From NCBI RefSeq assembly GCF_900105255.1, contig NZ_LT629763.1, positions 1,426,001-1,490,000 on the forward strand: 64,000 nucleotides of DNA, read 5' to 3'. The notes below the pieces were generated by a model. The model searched no databases. It saw only the letters and a list, made by a program, of their open reading frames with translations, and was not told the origin of the DNA. The translations under genes and the position numbers were made by a program. This document shows, in pieces, positions 37,860 through 47,942 of this stretch; within the stretch, counting starts at the first letter, position 1, and each line of letters begins with the position of its first letter. Source of the stretch: Halopseudomonas sabulinigri. GTDB lineage: Bacteria; Pseudomonadota; Gammaproteobacteria; Pseudomonadales; Pseudomonadaceae.

Positions 37860-38649
37860 GATCTGGCTCACCCGGGGCATCGATGGCCTCAGGCGTAATG
37901 CTCAGGTCAGCTGCAGGAGGATGCGCACGCTGCTCGCGCTGCTGTTCGTAAAGCTGGGAAATGAGCTGCTGCAGGCGGGTTTCCAGGGTGGCATCCACCT
38001 GGCTGTGCTCGGTTTCAACCCGGCAGCCGCCAGGCATCAGGCTGTCGTCTTCAAGCAGGCGCCAGGTTTCTTCATGCCGCTCACGCAGCGCCTTGACGGC
38101 GTCAAAGTCAGCAGGATTGAGATAAATGCGAATGTTGCCGGCGCCCACAGGGAGGGCTTTGAGGGCGCCGCGCAAGACCTGAAGCACTTGGGCTTGATCG
38201 GCCCGCATCTCACGCTGCAATATCTCGCGCAGCATGCCTTCGAGCAGCGTCAGCAGCATATCTTCAATCTGCTCGTCCTGCCCTTGCAAAGGCGCCATCA
38301 GTTGCCCCATCAGGCTTTCCAGTTCAACCAGCCGGGCATCCAGTACCGTGCGCGCTTCTTGCTGGCCCTTTAGCTGGCCCGCATGAAAACCGTCTTTCTC
38401 GCCGGTGGCAAAACCGTCGTTGTAGGCCTCTTGGCGGATCTGCTCCAGCTCTTCAACGGTAAAGGGCTTGACCTCTTCCAGCTCTTCCTCGTCCGGCGGC
38501 AGCTCGGGTTCTTCCGGCTCGGGCTCCGGTTGGTCGCGTTCGAGCGCGACCTGATGCGGGGCGCTATCGAAGCTGGGCAGATCCCAAAGGCTGAAGGCTT
38601 CTACCTGGCCAGCGCGCAGCAACTCGGATTCAGACTTGTTTGAAGACAT
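37852..38649 (-). CDS. fliH: Flagellar export ATPase stator FliH
   Basis: 265 residues. A conserved short N terminus ([13 protein letters not shown]) is followed by a highly acidic Pro/Glu-rich linker ([18 protein letters not shown]), an amphipathic Gly-spaced helix ([24 protein letters not shown]) and the C-terminal FliI-binding domain. It regulates FliI and ties it to FliN. 74 bases after fliG. Confidence 0.93.
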   Translation of the reverse strand: MSSNKSESELLRAGQVEAFSLWDLPSFDSAPHQVALERDQPEPEPEEPELPPDEEELEEVKPFTVEELEQIRQEAYNDGFATGEKDGFHAGQLKGQQEARTVLDARLVELESLMGQLMAPLQGQDEQIEDMLLTLLEGMLREILQREMRADQAQVLQVLRGALKALPVGAGNIRIYLNPADFDAVKALRERHEETWRLLEDDSLMPGGCRVETEHSQVDATLETRLQQLISQLYEQQREQRAHPPAADLSITPEAIDAPGEPDHE

Positions 38650-38723
38650 GCGCTACTACCCTGCAGCTGGTTGAATGACGGCGTCAGAATACCACCTTGC
38701 CACCCGACGGCAGCACCGGCGGG

Positions 38724-39746
38724 TTAGATCATCTCCTCGCCACCCTTGCCACCGAGCACGATTTCGCCAGCGTCGGCCATGCGTCGGGCAATGGTAAGAA
38801 TCTCTTTCTGCGCGGCTTCCACCTCGCTGATGCGCACCGGCCCCTTGGCTTCCAGGTCGTCCTGCAGCAGTTCGGAGGCACGCTTGGACATATTGCGGAA
38901 AATCTTTTCCTTGATGTCATCGTCGGCGCCCTTGAGCGCGACAATCAACACTTCAGACGACACCTCGCGCAGCAGCGCCTGAATACCGCGATCGTCGACC
39001 TCGGACAGGTTGTCGAAAACAAACATGAGATCCTCGATCTTCGAGGACAAATCCTCGTCCATCTCGCGAATGGCCTCGATCAATTGCGATTCGGTGCTGG
39101 ACTCGAGGAAGTTCATGATGTCGGCAGTACGCTTGATGCCGCCCATATTGGCCCGCGTGGTGTTGGAGTTGCCGGCAAACTGCTTCTCCAGAATCTCGTT
39201 CAGCTCCTTCAGCGCTGAAGGCTGAACGGTGTTCAGCGAGGCCACCCGCAGCAACACATCCAAACGCACCTTGTGGTCGAAATAGCCTACCACCTCCGCG
39301 GCCATATCCGGGTCGAGGTAGGCCACCACAATCGCCTGGATCTGCGGGTGCTCGTAACGAATGACATCGGCAACGGCGCGCGGCTCCATCCACTTCAGGC
39401 TGTCCAGCCCGGAGGTGCTGCCGCCGAGCAGAATGCGATCAACCAGGCTGTTGGCTTTGTCTTCGCCCAGCGCCTGGGTCAGCATGGTCCGAATATAGCC
39501 GTCGGCACCCACGCCGAGGCCGGTCTGATCGCCGACCACTTCGATGAAGTCGCCCATGACCTCCTGTACCTGCTCACGATGCACCGTGCGCAGCCCGGCC
39601 ATGGCACTGCCGACGCGCTGCACTTCCTTTGGCCCCATGTGCTTGAGAATGGCGGCAGCGTCTGACTCACCCAGGCTGAGCAAAAAAATGGCGGCCTTGT
39701 CCAGACGGGACAGTTTCGGCGGGCGCTTGCTGGCTTCTTCACTCAT
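38724..39746 (-). CDS. fliG: Flagellar rotor switch protein FliG
   Basis: 340 residues, all-helical. The N-terminal FliF-binding part (LSRLDKAAIFLLSLGESDAAAILKHMGPKEVQRV), the middle EHPQ motif (IRYEHPQIQAIVVAYL) and the C-terminal torque helix (FDNLSEVDDRGIQALLREVSSEVL, KGADDDIKEKIFRNMSKRA) are all present. It contacts the stator directly. Overlaps fliF by 8 bases. Confidence 0.96.
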   Translation of the reverse strand: MSEEASKRPPKLSRLDKAAIFLLSLGESDAAAILKHMGPKEVQRVGSAMAGLRTVHREQVQEVMGDFIEVVGDQTGLGVGADGYIRTMLTQALGEDKANSLVDRILLGGSTSGLDSLKWMEPRAVADVIRYEHPQIQAIVVAYLDPDMAAEVVGYFDHKVRLDVLLRVASLNTVQPSALKELNEILEKQFAGNSNTTRANMGGIKRTADIMNFLESSTESQLIEAIREMDEDLSSKIEDLMFVFDNLSEVDDRGIQALLREVSSEVLIVALKGADDDIKEKIFRNMSKRASELLQDDLEAKGPVRISEVEAAQKEILTIARRMADAGEIVLGGKGGEEMI

Positions 39747-41454
39747 CGGCGTTAATCCACTCTTTTACGACTTGCGCCACGCGACCAGGATCTTCGGCTA
39801 ACAGGCCCTTGATGGCGTTCAACTGCTGTTCATAACCGGCGCCCGGTGGCGGCAACAGCACCGGCGCTGAAGCCGGACCGGACAAGCTTACCTGATCAGG
39901 ACTCAGCTCATCCTCCAGTCCGCCGCCAGCACCACCCGGCATGGAGGCTGGGTAGCCACCCTCGCCGCTGCCACGATTGGCTACCGTCAAATTTTTCAGT
40001 GCCGGGCGCAGTACCGCGAACACCAGAATCAGTACAAAAAGGATACCCAGAATCTGCTTGGCCACATCCCAGAACCAGGGCTGCTCCCAGAACGGAATGT
40101 CTGGCAGCGGCTCGGCAGCGGCTTGCGCAACAAAGGCGCTGTTGATCACGCTGACGCTGTCACCCCGACTAGCATCAAAACCGACGGCATCCTGCACCAG
40201 GCGGGTCAAGCGCGCAATCTCTGCCTCGCCCAGAGGGGTACGGGTGACCTCACCGGTTTCCGCGTTCACTTCTGACGGGTCGTCCACCACCACCGCAACA
40301 GACAGGCGGCGCAGGCGGCCCTGCTGCTGGCGCGTGTGACTGATCTGGCGGTCCAGTTCATAGTTACGGGTCGCCTGCTCACGGGTATCTTTCGGCACCA
40401 CTGGCGCGGCGGCCTGGCCGGTGGCCGGGTCAATCGCCTGCTCAGGCGCCTGGCCGGCGGCCGGCGGCTGGTTGGACAGCGCACCGGGAATACCCACCGG
40501 GCCGGTACTGCCACTGCGCTGCTCACTGACTACCTGCTCGCTACGCAGCGCCGCTTCAGGGCTATACATTTCTGCGGTGGACTCGACCGCGCTGAAGTCC
40601 ACGTCTGCCGAGACCTCGGCCTTGTAACGGCCTTCACCGAGCACTGGCTGCAGAATGTTGTGCACGCGACGGGTATAGGTGTCTTCTACGCGGCGAGTGT
40701 AATCGAACTGACGGCCGGCGACGGTCAGCTCATTCAGCTCGTTCTGATTGGACAACAGATTGCCGTTCTGGTCGACAACGGTCACGTCATCCTTGCCCAG
40801 TTCAGGCACACTGGTCGCCACCAGATTGACAATCGCCATCACCTGGGCAGGTTCCAGTCGACGGCCGGCATACATCTCCAGCAGCACCGAGGCGCTGGGC
40901 TTGCGCTCATCGCGCACAAATACGGTGGAGCGCGGAATCGCAATATGCACCCGCGCATTCTTGACGTTATACAGGCTGGAGATGGTCCGCGCCATTTCGC
41001 CTTCCAGGCCACGGCGGTAGCGGGTGGTTTCCATGAACTGGCTGGTACCCAGGCCCTGCTCACGATCGAGAATTTCAAAACCCAGATTGCCATCGGTCGG
41101 CGCGATACCCGCGCTGGCCAGGCGCATGCGCGCATCGGCAAGGTCTTCGGTACGAACCAGCAAGGCGCCGCTATTGGGCTCGACTTTATAATCAATACGG
41201 CTCTGCTGCAGCATGTCCACCACTTGGGCGGCGTCATAGCCTTCCATGCTGTTGTACAGCGGGCGATACTCGGCTTCCTGCGACCAGAGCACGACAGCAA
41301 AACCAATCGCCACACTGGCAGCCAGCCCCACCAGCAGTCCGAACTGCCTGAGCATCGGCAGCTGCGCCAGATTGTCCAGAAAGGTCAACCCCATCAGCGG
41401 CTTGCGATCAGCCTCCAATTGGCTCTGGGTAGCGGGGGTGTTGGCGGATTCCAT
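39739..41454 (-). CDS. fliF: Flagellar MS-ring protein FliF
   Basis: 571 residues. TM1 at about 36-56 (FGLLVGLAASVAIGFAVVLW), ring-building motifs (QEAEYRPLYNSMEGYDAAQVVDML, GNLGFEILDREQGLGTSQFMETTRYRRGLEGEMART), TM2 near 455-475 (ILGILFVLILVFAVL) and the C-terminal FliG-binding tail (LLAEDPGRVAQVVKEWINADE). The MS ring is the first basal-body structure. 38 bases after fliE. Confidence 0.96.
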   Translation of the reverse strand: MESANTPATQSQLEADRKPLMGLTFLDNLAQLPMLRQFGLLVGLAASVAIGFAVVLWSQEAEYRPLYNSMEGYDAAQVVDMLQQSRIDYKVEPNSGALLVRTEDLADARMRLASAGIAPTDGNLGFEILDREQGLGTSQFMETTRYRRGLEGEMARTISSLYNVKNARVHIAIPRSTVFVRDERKPSASVLLEMYAGRRLEPAQVMAIVNLVATSVPELGKDDVTVVDQNGNLLSNQNELNELTVAGRQFDYTRRVEDTYTRRVHNILQPVLGEGRYKAEVSADVDFSAVESTAEMYSPEAALRSEQVVSEQRSGSTGPVGIPGALSNQPPAAGQAPEQAIDPATGQAAAPVVPKDTREQATRNYELDRQISHTRQQQGRLRRLSVAVVVDDPSEVNAETGEVTRTPLGEAEIARLTRLVQDAVGFDASRGDSVSVINSAFVAQAAAEPLPDIPFWEQPWFWDVAKQILGILFVLILVFAVLRPALKNLTVANRGSGEGGYPASMPGGAGGGLEDELSPDQVSLSGPASAPVLLPPPGAGYEQQLNAIKGLLAEDPGRVAQVVKEWINADE

Positions 41455-41492
41455 GGGACTTTCCTCAGGCAGTCAGCAGCAATAGGTACAAG

Positions 41493-41825
41493 CTAGATGG
41501 GCATCTTCATGATGTCTTCATAGGCGCTCACCATCTTGTTACGTACCTGGGTGATGGCCTGAAAGGCAACTGACGACTTCTGTGAGGCAATCATCACTTC
41601 GGTCAGGTCGATGCCCTGATCGCCGCGCTCGTAACCGGTCTGCAGATTGCTGGTAGTCTGCTGCAGCTCGTTCACCCGATCAACGGCCTGTTTCAGCATA
41701 TCGTCGAATGCCGGCGCGTTGACGTTCTTTTCGACTGGTGCCGCAGGCTGCGGTTTGCCCATGGCTTCCATCTGCATGGTGCGCATCTGCAACATCAAAC
41801 GATTGAATTCAACACCCTGGGTCAT
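41493..41825 (-). CDS. fliE: Flagellar MS-ring/rod junction protein FliE
   Basis: 110 residues beginning [18 protein letters not shown], with the conserved [19 protein letters not shown] and [38 protein letters not shown]. First rod component exported. ATG 41825 is preceded by GGAGG; a start four codons upstream overlaps that site. A sigma-54 promoter lies about 57 bases upstream. Confidence 0.95.
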   Translation of the reverse strand: MTQGVEFNRLMLQMRTMQMEAMGKPQPAAPVEKNVNAPAFDDMLKQAVDRVNELQQTTSNLQTGYERGDQGIDLTEVMIASQKSSVAFQAITQVRNKMVSAYEDIMKMPI

Positions 41826-42142
41826 ACCTGCCTCCACGCCGTAAATTTTTTGACGGCTACTGTCGCTTTACAGGTACTTGAGCAAGATCGATGCCAACCT
41901 GAGTTTCAGGTCGAAGTATTGGCTAATGCGAGTGCCCAATGGCGCGCAGGGGATGACGCGCAAAGACACGGGGCAAGATGAACAGGGCATAAAACCTGCC
42001 TCTGCCCTGGGGCAAGCAAACCGGGAGTATACGGGCGGCTGACTTGATGGGAACGTGATGGGAACGTGATGAGAGGAGTGCGTGGCACTCCCCTCATTAG
42101 GCAACTCGACAAAAATGCTGCTGCCAGACATAACGGAGAAGC
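41826..42142 (-). promoter_or_regulatory. fleR-fliE gap: terminator-like hairpin, tandem repeat and fliE promoter
   Basis: 317 bases without a gene. In the minus direction they contain an 11-bp hairpin with one mismatch (42071-42095, GAGAGGAGTGC/GCACTCCCCTC) that probably ends fleSR transcription, two tandem 11-base units gatgggaacgt (42046-42067), and the sigma-54 site of fliE at 41882-41896. Confidence 0.6.
41882..41896 (-). promoter_or_regulatory. Predicted sigma-54 promoter of fliEFGHIJ
   Basis: TGGCATCGATCTTGC on the minus strand, a good match to TGGCACG-N4-TTGC with exact GG-N10-GC spacing, giving a leader of about 45 bases before fliE. FleQ is the expected activator. Confidence 0.8.
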
Positions 42143-43561
42143 TCACACCCCGGCAAACAGGCTGGCCTCCACATCCAAGCCAGCATCACGCATCTGCGCC
42201 AGCTTGTAACGCAGCGTGCGTGGACTGATACCCAAACGATCCGCCGCTTCCTTGCGTTTGCCATGCTCGGCGCGCAGCACATCGATAATCAGCTGATACT
42301 CGCGTTGCTTGACCCCCGCGCCCAGCCCGCCCGAATTAGCGGGCTGAACCGCCGCAGGCGCTGGGTCGGCTACAACCGCACTGGCTACAGGCCTGACTGC
42401 ACTGGCGGTCACAGCAGCACCCGGCGCCACCGACAAACACAGGTCATGTGGCAAGATCATGCCGCCTTGCTGCAATACCAGAGCGCGCTGTACTGCGTTG
42501 TCCAGCTCACGCACGTTGCCCGGCCAGGCGTGCGCCTGCAGGGCCTGTACCGCTTCGCCAGAGAACCGAATATTGTGCATATTCATCTTGCTGCTGTGCT
42601 TGGCCAGCAGCCGCTCGGCAATCGGCAGGATATCGCTCGGACGCTCGCGCAGCGCCTGCCACTGCAACGGGAACACCCCCAAGCGGTAGTACAGATCCTC
42701 GCGGAAACGTCCCGCCGCAACCTCAGCAGGCAGGTCGCGGTTGGTTGTGGCGATAACGCGGATATCCAGTTGAATCAACTTGCGCCCCCCCACCCGCTCG
42801 ACTTCGCGCTCCTGCAAAACCCGCAACAACTTGGCCTGCAGGCTCAGTGGCATCTCGGAAATTTCATCCAGCAACAAGGTACCGCCGTTAGCCTGCTCAA
42901 ACTTCCCAGCCTGCGCGGCAACTGCGCCAGTGAAAGCGCCTTTTTCATGCCCAAACAGCGTCGCTTCCAGCATATTCTCCGGGATGGCGGCACAATTAAT
43001 GGCAATAAAGGGCTGCGTGGCACGCGGGGAATTCTGATGAATATAGCGCGCAAGCACCTCTTTACCAGTGCCTGACTCGCCCGACACCAGTACCGTCGAA
43101 TCACTGGCGGCAACACGACGCGCCAGTTCCAGTAATTGCACACTGGCCGGCTCTACCGCGACCGGACCTTCACCGGGGCTGGCCTGCAGCTTGCCCTGCG
43201 CGTGTTGCGCCACCAGGTCGAGCAGCGCCTTGGGCGCGAACGGCTTGACCAGGTAATCAACCGCGCCATCGCGCATCGCCGTCACTGCCTGTTGCACTGT
43301 GCCATAGGCCGTCATCAGCAAGACCGGCAGATGGGGGTATTGGCAGCGCAGATTACGCAGCAAGGCGTGACCGTCCATGCCGGGCATGTTGACGTCACTG
43401 ATGACCATGCTGACGCTTTCCTGACGCAGCAACCCAAGCGCGGTTTCCGCGTCGGCCGCCTGCACATAATCGTAGCCGCCCAACATCAGGGTATCGGCCA
43501 ACGCCTCGCGTAGCGACTGGTCGTCCTCAACCAGCAGCACCCGTGTAGTGTGAGTATTCAT
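42143..43561 (-). CDS. fleR: Sigma-54-dependent flagellar response regulator FleR
   Basis: 472 residues: receiver ([14 protein letters not shown], phosphoacceptor in [18 protein letters not shown]), AAA+ domain ([31 protein letters not shown]) and a C-terminal Fis-type HTH ([23 protein letters not shown]). Phosphorylated by FleS, it activates the hook, rod and ring operons in Pseudomonas. ATG 43561 overlaps the fleS stop (ATGA); the longer frame upstream lies inside fleS. Confidence 0.95.
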   Translation of the reverse strand: MNTHTTRVLLVEDDQSLREALADTLMLGGYDYVQAADAETALGLLRQESVSMVISDVNMPGMDGHALLRNLRCQYPHLPVLLMTAYGTVQQAVTAMRDGAVDYLVKPFAPKALLDLVAQHAQGKLQASPGEGPVAVEPASVQLLELARRVAASDSTVLVSGESGTGKEVLARYIHQNSPRATQPFIAINCAAIPENMLEATLFGHEKGAFTGAVAAQAGKFEQANGGTLLLDEISEMPLSLQAKLLRVLQEREVERVGGRKLIQLDIRVIATTNRDLPAEVAAGRFREDLYYRLGVFPLQWQALRERPSDILPIAERLLAKHSSKMNMHNIRFSGEAVQALQAHAWPGNVRELDNAVQRALVLQQGGMILPHDLCLSVAPGAAVTASAVRPVASAVVADPAPAAVQPANSGGLGAGVKQREYQLIIDVLRAEHGKRKEAADRLGISPRTLRYKLAQMRDAGLDVEASLFAGV

Positions 43562-44772
43562 ACCGCCTCCCGCTCCTCGCCCGGCATGGCCCGCACCGGC
43601 AAGATAACTTCTGCACAGGTGCCCCAACCCGCCTTGCTGCGCAACGCGAACTGGCCGCCGTGGGCCTGCACCACTGATTTGACCACAGCCACACCCAGCC
43701 CGGTGCCCTGCGCACGGGTGGTATGGAAGGGCTCGCCAATACGGGCCAGTTGCTCGGGTGACATGCCGCGACCGGTATCCACCACGCTGATACTCAGCTG
43801 GTCTTCAATAAGCCGCATGCAGACCTTCAGGCTCGGCTGCGGCGCACCTGCCTGCAGGGCGTTGTCAATCAGGTTGATCACGGCACCGGCCAGGGTGTCG
43901 CGGTTGCAGCGCAGCATCACATCAGCAGACAGCAGGTACTCCCAACGGCACTGCCCACCCTTCTCGTCGATCAGGCTGTCGGCATGGCTCTGCAGCCATT
44001 CAAAGAAAATGGACGCCGGTAAGCGATCTTCGATCGGCAGGTCGCCCTTGGCGAACTGCAGCATGTCGCGAATCTGGTGTTCAATGCTGTGCAGCCGGCC
44101 TTGCAGGCGATCGGCAAAACGTACTCGATGCGCCGGCGCCAGTGCCTCGTTGTTAAGGTGCTCGGCATACAGCAGCGCGGCTGACAGCGGAGTACGAATC
44201 TGATGCGCCAGGGAGGCAACCATGCGACCCAGAGCCGACAGGCGCTCGTTACGCGCCAGCTGGCTTTGCAACTCACGGGTTTCAGTCAGGTCGTTAAGCA
44301 GAATCAGTTGGCCAGGCTCGCCAACGAGCGAACGCGTCGCCAGCGAAACGCGTCGACCGCTGCGCAGAGACACCTCATGGTAATCATCTTCGCGGGGCGC
44401 AAAACGATCCCGAATCAGGTCACGCCACAGCTCACCCTCGAGTGGCTCACCCAGCAATTCACGAGCGGCCGGATTGGCTTCCCGTACCACACCCCGTCCA
44501 TCCAGCAGCACGACACCGCCGGGCAGCAAGTCCAGCACGTTCTGCAAACGTCCAGCCAGCCGCGCCTTTTCGGCCAGCTCATGCACCCGTTGTGCCTCGG
44601 CCTCTGCCAGCTGCCGCTTGAGCATGGACACCTGCTGCTCCAACAGGGCATGCGATTGCTCCAGCTGCGCAGACACATCACTGAAGCGCGCGTACGCCTG
44701 GGCCAGCGGCTCAGTCTGAGCAGCATCGGTTGGCGTTGCAGTCGGTGAAATGGGTTTTGCGGATACGGCCAT
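43558..44772 (-). CDS. fleS: Flagellar sensor histidine kinase FleS
   Basis: 404 residues without membrane helices, so cytoplasmic. A coiled-coil N terminus, a PAS domain ([30 protein letters not shown]), HisKA with His in [21 protein letters not shown], and HATPase_c ([41 protein letters not shown]). Partner of FleR. A sigma-54 promoter precedes it. Confidence 0.94.
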   Translation of the reverse strand: MAVSAKPISPTATPTDAAQTEPLAQAYARFSDVSAQLEQSHALLEQQVSMLKRQLAEAEAQRVHELAEKARLAGRLQNVLDLLPGGVVLLDGRGVVREANPAARELLGEPLEGELWRDLIRDRFAPREDDYHEVSLRSGRRVSLATRSLVGEPGQLILLNDLTETRELQSQLARNERLSALGRMVASLAHQIRTPLSAALLYAEHLNNEALAPAHRVRFADRLQGRLHSIEHQIRDMLQFAKGDLPIEDRLPASIFFEWLQSHADSLIDEKGGQCRWEYLLSADVMLRCNRDTLAGAVINLIDNALQAGAPQPSLKVCMRLIEDQLSISVVDTGRGMSPEQLARIGEPFHTTRAQGTGLGVAVVKSVVQAHGGQFALRSKAGWGTCAEVILPVRAMPGEEREAV

Positions 44773-44816
44773 CGGGATTCCCCTGGGTACTGAAACCTGT
44801 CGTCAGGGGAGATAAA

Positions 44817-44831
44817 GCAAGGGCTATGCCA
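44817..44831 (-). promoter_or_regulatory. Predicted sigma-54 promoter of fleSR
   Basis: TGGCATAGCCCTTGC on the minus strand with exact GG-N10-GC spacing, about 45 bases before the fleS ATG. It lies just after fleQ; FleQ activates fleSR in P. aeruginosa. Confidence 0.8.
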
Positions 44832-44885
44832 TAAGCAATAAAACCTTATTAAACATAGCCTTGTAGGGAAAAATGAAAATACGCG

Positions 44886-46355
44886 TCAGTCTTCTGACAC
44901 ATCAGTCCCGCGATTGAGACCGTACTTGCGCATCTTCTCAACCAGGGTGGTACGACGGATTTTGAGGCGTTCCGCCGCCCGCGCAACAACCCCGTTGGAT
45001 TCATCCAGCGCCTGCTGAATCAGGGTTTGTTCCAGGCCAGCAAGGTACTCCTTGAGGTCCAACCCTTCTGGCGGAAGAAAGGCCGGGCTATCCAGGCCAA
45101 TCAGGCCACTGAAGGCTTCGCCACGCTCATCTTCGTCTTCGCGCAGCTGGCGCAGATCATCCTGATCGTCTTCCACGTAGCGGAACTTGCGCGGCAGCTC
45201 GCCCACGCCGATAACGCCATGCGGATGCATGATCGCCATGCGCTCGACCAGATTGGCCAGCTCACGCACATTCCCAGGCCATTCGTGCTGACACAGCGAC
45301 ATGATTGCCGACGTGCTGAAACGAATTGATCCACGCTTCTCCTTTTCCATCCGCGTGATCAGCTCGTTAAGCAGCAGCGGCAGGTCTTCAATGCGCTCGC
45401 GCATGGCCGGCATATCAATCGGGAAAACGTTCAGACGGTAGAACAGATCCTCACGGAAACCACCCTGTTCAATCATCTGCTCAAGATTCTTGTGGGTCGC
45501 GGCGATCACGCGCACGTCAGCCGCCTGCACTTTGTTACTGCCCACCCGTTCAAAGGTCCGCTCTTGCAACACCCGCAGTAGCTTGACCTGCATTGGCAGC
45601 GGCATATCGCCAATCTCGTCGAGAAACAGGGTGCCACCCTGCGCCAACTCAAAGCGCCCGGCACGGCTGGTGATGGCGCCAGTAAAGGCGCCCTTCTCGT
45701 GACCGAACAGCTCGCTCTCAAGCAGTTCAGCGGGGATCGCACCACAATTCACCGGCACAAAAGGCGCATCTTTACGGCGGGAGTGATAATGCAGGTTGCG
45801 CGCAACCACCTCTTTGCCGGTACCCGACTCGCCTAGAATAAGTACGGTCGCCTCGGTATCAGCTACCTGCTGCATCATCTGGCGCACCGACTGAATCGAT
45901 CGGCTGGTACCCACTAGACTACGGAACAGGTTAGGTTCGCGTTGACGCTGGCGGTTGGTATTCTCTTCAAAAACTTCGCGGTACACCTGCGCACGATGCA
46001 GTGCATCGAGCAGATGGTTGTAACTCAAAGGGGGTTCCAGCACCGCCAGCAGACGCTGCTTGAGGTGATCGGGCCAGCGGCTTGACTGCTCTGGGTCGAG
46101 CAGAATCACAGGCAGATTCTCGTCCCACTTATCCAACTGACCCAACAAAGCCGGCAAACCTTGCTCATGCTCGCAACGCCCGAGAATGACGCACTTGACC
46201 GCGTCCGGGGATGACACCTGTTCGGACGCTGCCGTCAACCAGTTCTGCGAGTCGCTGATGATCGCCTCTTCTCCCAGGAACCCGAGAATGACAGCCAGAT
46301 CGTGGCGGTTTTGCGGAGAGTCGTCGATCGACAAAATATGACTGTTGGGCAGCAT
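44886..46355 (-). CDS. fleQ: Flagellar master regulator FleQ
   Basis: 489 residues. The N-terminal degenerate receiver-like FleQ domain (about 1-125) is followed by the c-di-GMP-binding LFRS motif (143-146, in [15 protein letters not shown]), AAA+ core (Walker [21 protein letters not shown], Walker [12 protein letters not shown]) and a Fis-type HTH ([23 protein letters not shown]). It activates sigma-54 flagellar promoters and, with c-di-GMP, switches exopolysaccharide genes. It has its own sigma-70-like promoter. Confidence 0.97.
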   Translation of the reverse strand: MLPNSHILSIDDSPQNRHDLAVILGFLGEEAIISDSQNWLTAASEQVSSPDAVKCVILGRCEHEQGLPALLGQLDKWDENLPVILLDPEQSSRWPDHLKQRLLAVLEPPLSYNHLLDALHRAQVYREVFEENTNRQRQREPNLFRSLVGTSRSIQSVRQMMQQVADTEATVLILGESGTGKEVVARNLHYHSRRKDAPFVPVNCGAIPAELLESELFGHEKGAFTGAITSRAGRFELAQGGTLFLDEIGDMPLPMQVKLLRVLQERTFERVGSNKVQAADVRVIAATHKNLEQMIEQGGFREDLFYRLNVFPIDMPAMRERIEDLPLLLNELITRMEKEKRGSIRFSTSAIMSLCQHEWPGNVRELANLVERMAIMHPHGVIGVGELPRKFRYVEDDQDDLRQLREDEDERGEAFSGLIGLDSPAFLPPEGLDLKEYLAGLEQTLIQQALDESNGVVARAAERLKIRRTTLVEKMRKYGLNRGTDVSED

Positions 46356-46404
46356 AGGCAGGGGAGCTTTCCTGTTGGCTCGCTGGGCTGGTCGTGGCGC
46401 TATG

Positions 46405-46419
46405 ATGGCGCCGCGCCAT
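46405..46419. promoter_or_regulatory. 15-base palindrome in the fleQ leader
   Basis: ATGGCGCCGCGCCAT is a perfect odd palindrome between the predicted fleQ promoter and its start, about 50 bases before the ATG. It could be an operator or an mRNA hairpin that limits fleQ expression. Confidence 0.45.
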
Positions 46420-46439
46420 ACCCTGTTATCTTGGGCTTA

Positions 46440-46468
46440 AATGTAGTCAGAAATGGCGCCAGAGTCAA
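46440..46468 (-). promoter_or_regulatory. Predicted sigma-70 promoter of fleQ
   Basis: Minus strand TTGACT (46463-46468), exactly 17 bases, then TACATT (46440-46445). The leader would be about 80 bases. A housekeeping promoter fits FleQ as the top of the flagellar hierarchy. Confidence 0.65.
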
Positions 46469-46531
46469 ATAGTTGGCGCAGCAAAGTTGGCTGCTTTTCG
46501 GGAGTCAAAAGCCCCCGCCAGCAAACGCCCT

Positions 46532-46828
46532 TCAGGAAAACATCTGATAGACCTTGGCACTCTGGCGGCTTTTCTGCAGCCCCTGTAGCTCTTCTGCCAA
46601 TTTGCCCTGCACTGCCTGACACAGGGCAACCACCTCACGATAGGTACCACTTAGGCTTTCCAGCACCTCGGCGATCTGTTGATCGTCTCGCTGGGGGTCT
46701 TGCATTGCCTGCTTCACCTGCAAACGACATAACTTGTCCAGCTCGCCCACTTGCTGCCAGTCACCGGCCTGAACAGCAGCGATCAGGCACTCATGGGTGT
46801 TTTGAATCTGCTCAACGGCATTGGCCAT
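46532..46828 (-). CDS. fliT: FliT-like flagellar chaperone
   Basis: 98 residues, helical (VEQIQNTHECLIAAVQAGDWQQVGELDKLCR, EVLESLSGTYREVVALCQAVQGKLAEELQGLQKSRQSAKVY). Size, position after fliS and before fleQ, and the helical pattern identify the FliT family, which chaperones the cap protein FliD. ATG 46828 has GGAG upstream. 11 bases after fliS. Confidence 0.8.
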   Translation of the reverse strand: MANAVEQIQNTHECLIAAVQAGDWQQVGELDKLCRLQVKQAMQDPQRDDQQIAEVLESLSGTYREVVALCQAVQGKLAEELQGLQKSRQSAKVYQMFS

Positions 46829-46839
46829 CGGAATACTCC

Positions 46840-47223
46840 TCAAGATTGGCGAATGCCGTCCCAGCCGGCTTTCACTTCACGCAGCAAGTCGATTACTTCA
46901 TCCAGCAGTGCAACATCGTTCCGCAGGTTCGCCTCGCTGAGGCGCTGCTGCATGAAAGCATATAGCCTCTCGAGGTTGCCTGCCACCTCGCCACCCTGTT
47001 GATGGTCCAAAGACTCACGCAGACCACCAATGATCGCCACGGCCTTGCCGATCTGCTCGCCCTTCAGTGCCAGGTTGCCATGCTGCATCGCCCCCTTGGC
47101 CTGGGCGATACGTTGCAAGCCACCTTCCATCAACATCTGAATCAAACGATGCGGATCAGCTTCGCTGACCTGCGCATTGACGTTGACGGTCTGGTACTGC
47201 TTCATCGCGGCATAAGCATTCAT
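46840..47223 (-). CDS. fliS: Flagellin export chaperone FliS (first paralog)
   Basis: 127 residues. It begins MNAYAAMKQYQTVNVNAQVSEADPHRLIQMLMEGGLQRI, the canonical FliS opening, and continues with the helical bundle that binds the flagellin C terminus. A second FliS paralog lies directly upstream in the same direction. ATG 47223 follows AGGATACGTCCC; a sigma-28-type site lies about 40 bases upstream. Confidence 0.93.
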   Translation of the reverse strand: MNAYAAMKQYQTVNVNAQVSEADPHRLIQMLMEGGLQRIAQAKGAMQHGNLALKGEQIGKAVAIIGGLRESLDHQQGGEVAGNLERLYAFMQQRLSEANLRNDVALLDEVIDLLREVKAGWDGIRQS

Positions 47224-47260
47224 GGGACGTATCCTGAAGATAGGTGGCACATGATGTTTA

Positions 47261-47285
47261 TATCGGCAGCGCGGGGGAAACTTGA
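47261..47285 (-). promoter_or_regulatory. Predicted sigma-28 (FliA) promoter of fliS-fliT
   Basis: Minus strand TCAAGTTT (47278-47285), 10 bases, then GCCGATAT. The -10 is perfect for FliA; the spacer is one base shorter than the usual 11. The leader would be about 30 bases. Confidence 0.6.
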
Positions 47286-47369
47286 GGCAAATAGACTAAA
47301 AAGGTGGCGACTTCGTACTGGCTCGCAAAAGCGCGGCGCGACTACGCGGGAACGCGCTGGTTCTAACTG

Positions 47370-47397
47370 CACAGGCCGCGCTTCATCGCGGCCTGTG
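47370..47397 (-). terminator. GC-rich hairpin downstream of the second fliS
   Basis: Perfect 11-bp stem with a 6-base loop, no U run. It may end fliD-fliS transcription or protect its 3' end. Confidence 0.45.
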
Positions 47398-47440
47398 GCG
47401 GTGGCTGGCACCCAAGATCGCTGCAACTTCACCTTGCCTG

Positions 47441-47480
<40 letters not shown>

Positions 47481-47573
47481 TGGGAATGGGAATGGCAAAC
47501 TACGCTTGATTTGGCTGGTTTCGCCCAACTCTAACCGGTACTGGCCGTGACTAACCCCCGCCAGAACAGCCGG

Positions 47574-47942
47574 TCAAGCAGGCTCGATAGAATCCCAGGC
47601 TTCTTTTATCTCACCCAGCAAGTGCTGAACTTCATCCAGCGAGCGCGGCGTATCATCCAGTGCCACACCCGCCAGTTTGCGCGTCATGTAATCGTACAAG
47701 GCGTCCAGGTTTTCCGCGATCTCGCCACCCAAATCCTTGTCCAGCGACGTTTGCAGTGCGCCGATAATGCTGATGGTACTGCTCACGGCTACGCCGCGAC
47801 GCTCCGGATTCCCGGTCGCCTGCGCGTGTCGAGCCAGCTTGACCCGCTCAATGGCGCCATCCAGCAACAGCTGAACCGCACGATACTGCGACACTTCCTG
47901 AGAGATATTGACCTTTTTGTAGGTATCGATCGGGTTAGCCAT
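47574..47942 (-). CDS. fliS: Flagellin export chaperone FliS (second paralog)
   Basis: 122 residues with the FliS fold: [40 protein letters not shown], then [36 protein letters not shown]. It begins immediately after the fliD stop with no gap, so it is translated with fliD. It differs clearly from the other FliS, so the two may serve different clients. Confidence 0.92.
   Translation of the reverse strand: MANPIDTYKKVNISQEVSQYRAVQLLLDGAIERVKLARHAQATGNPERRGVAVSSTISIIGALQTSLDKDLGGEIAENLDALYDYMTRKLAGVALDDTPRSLDEVQHLLGEIKEAWDSIEPA

Noticed and set aside
42046-42067. Two tandem gatgggaacgt units as a possible CRISPR or iteron array
   Set aside because: Only two copies, no spacers and no associated genes.
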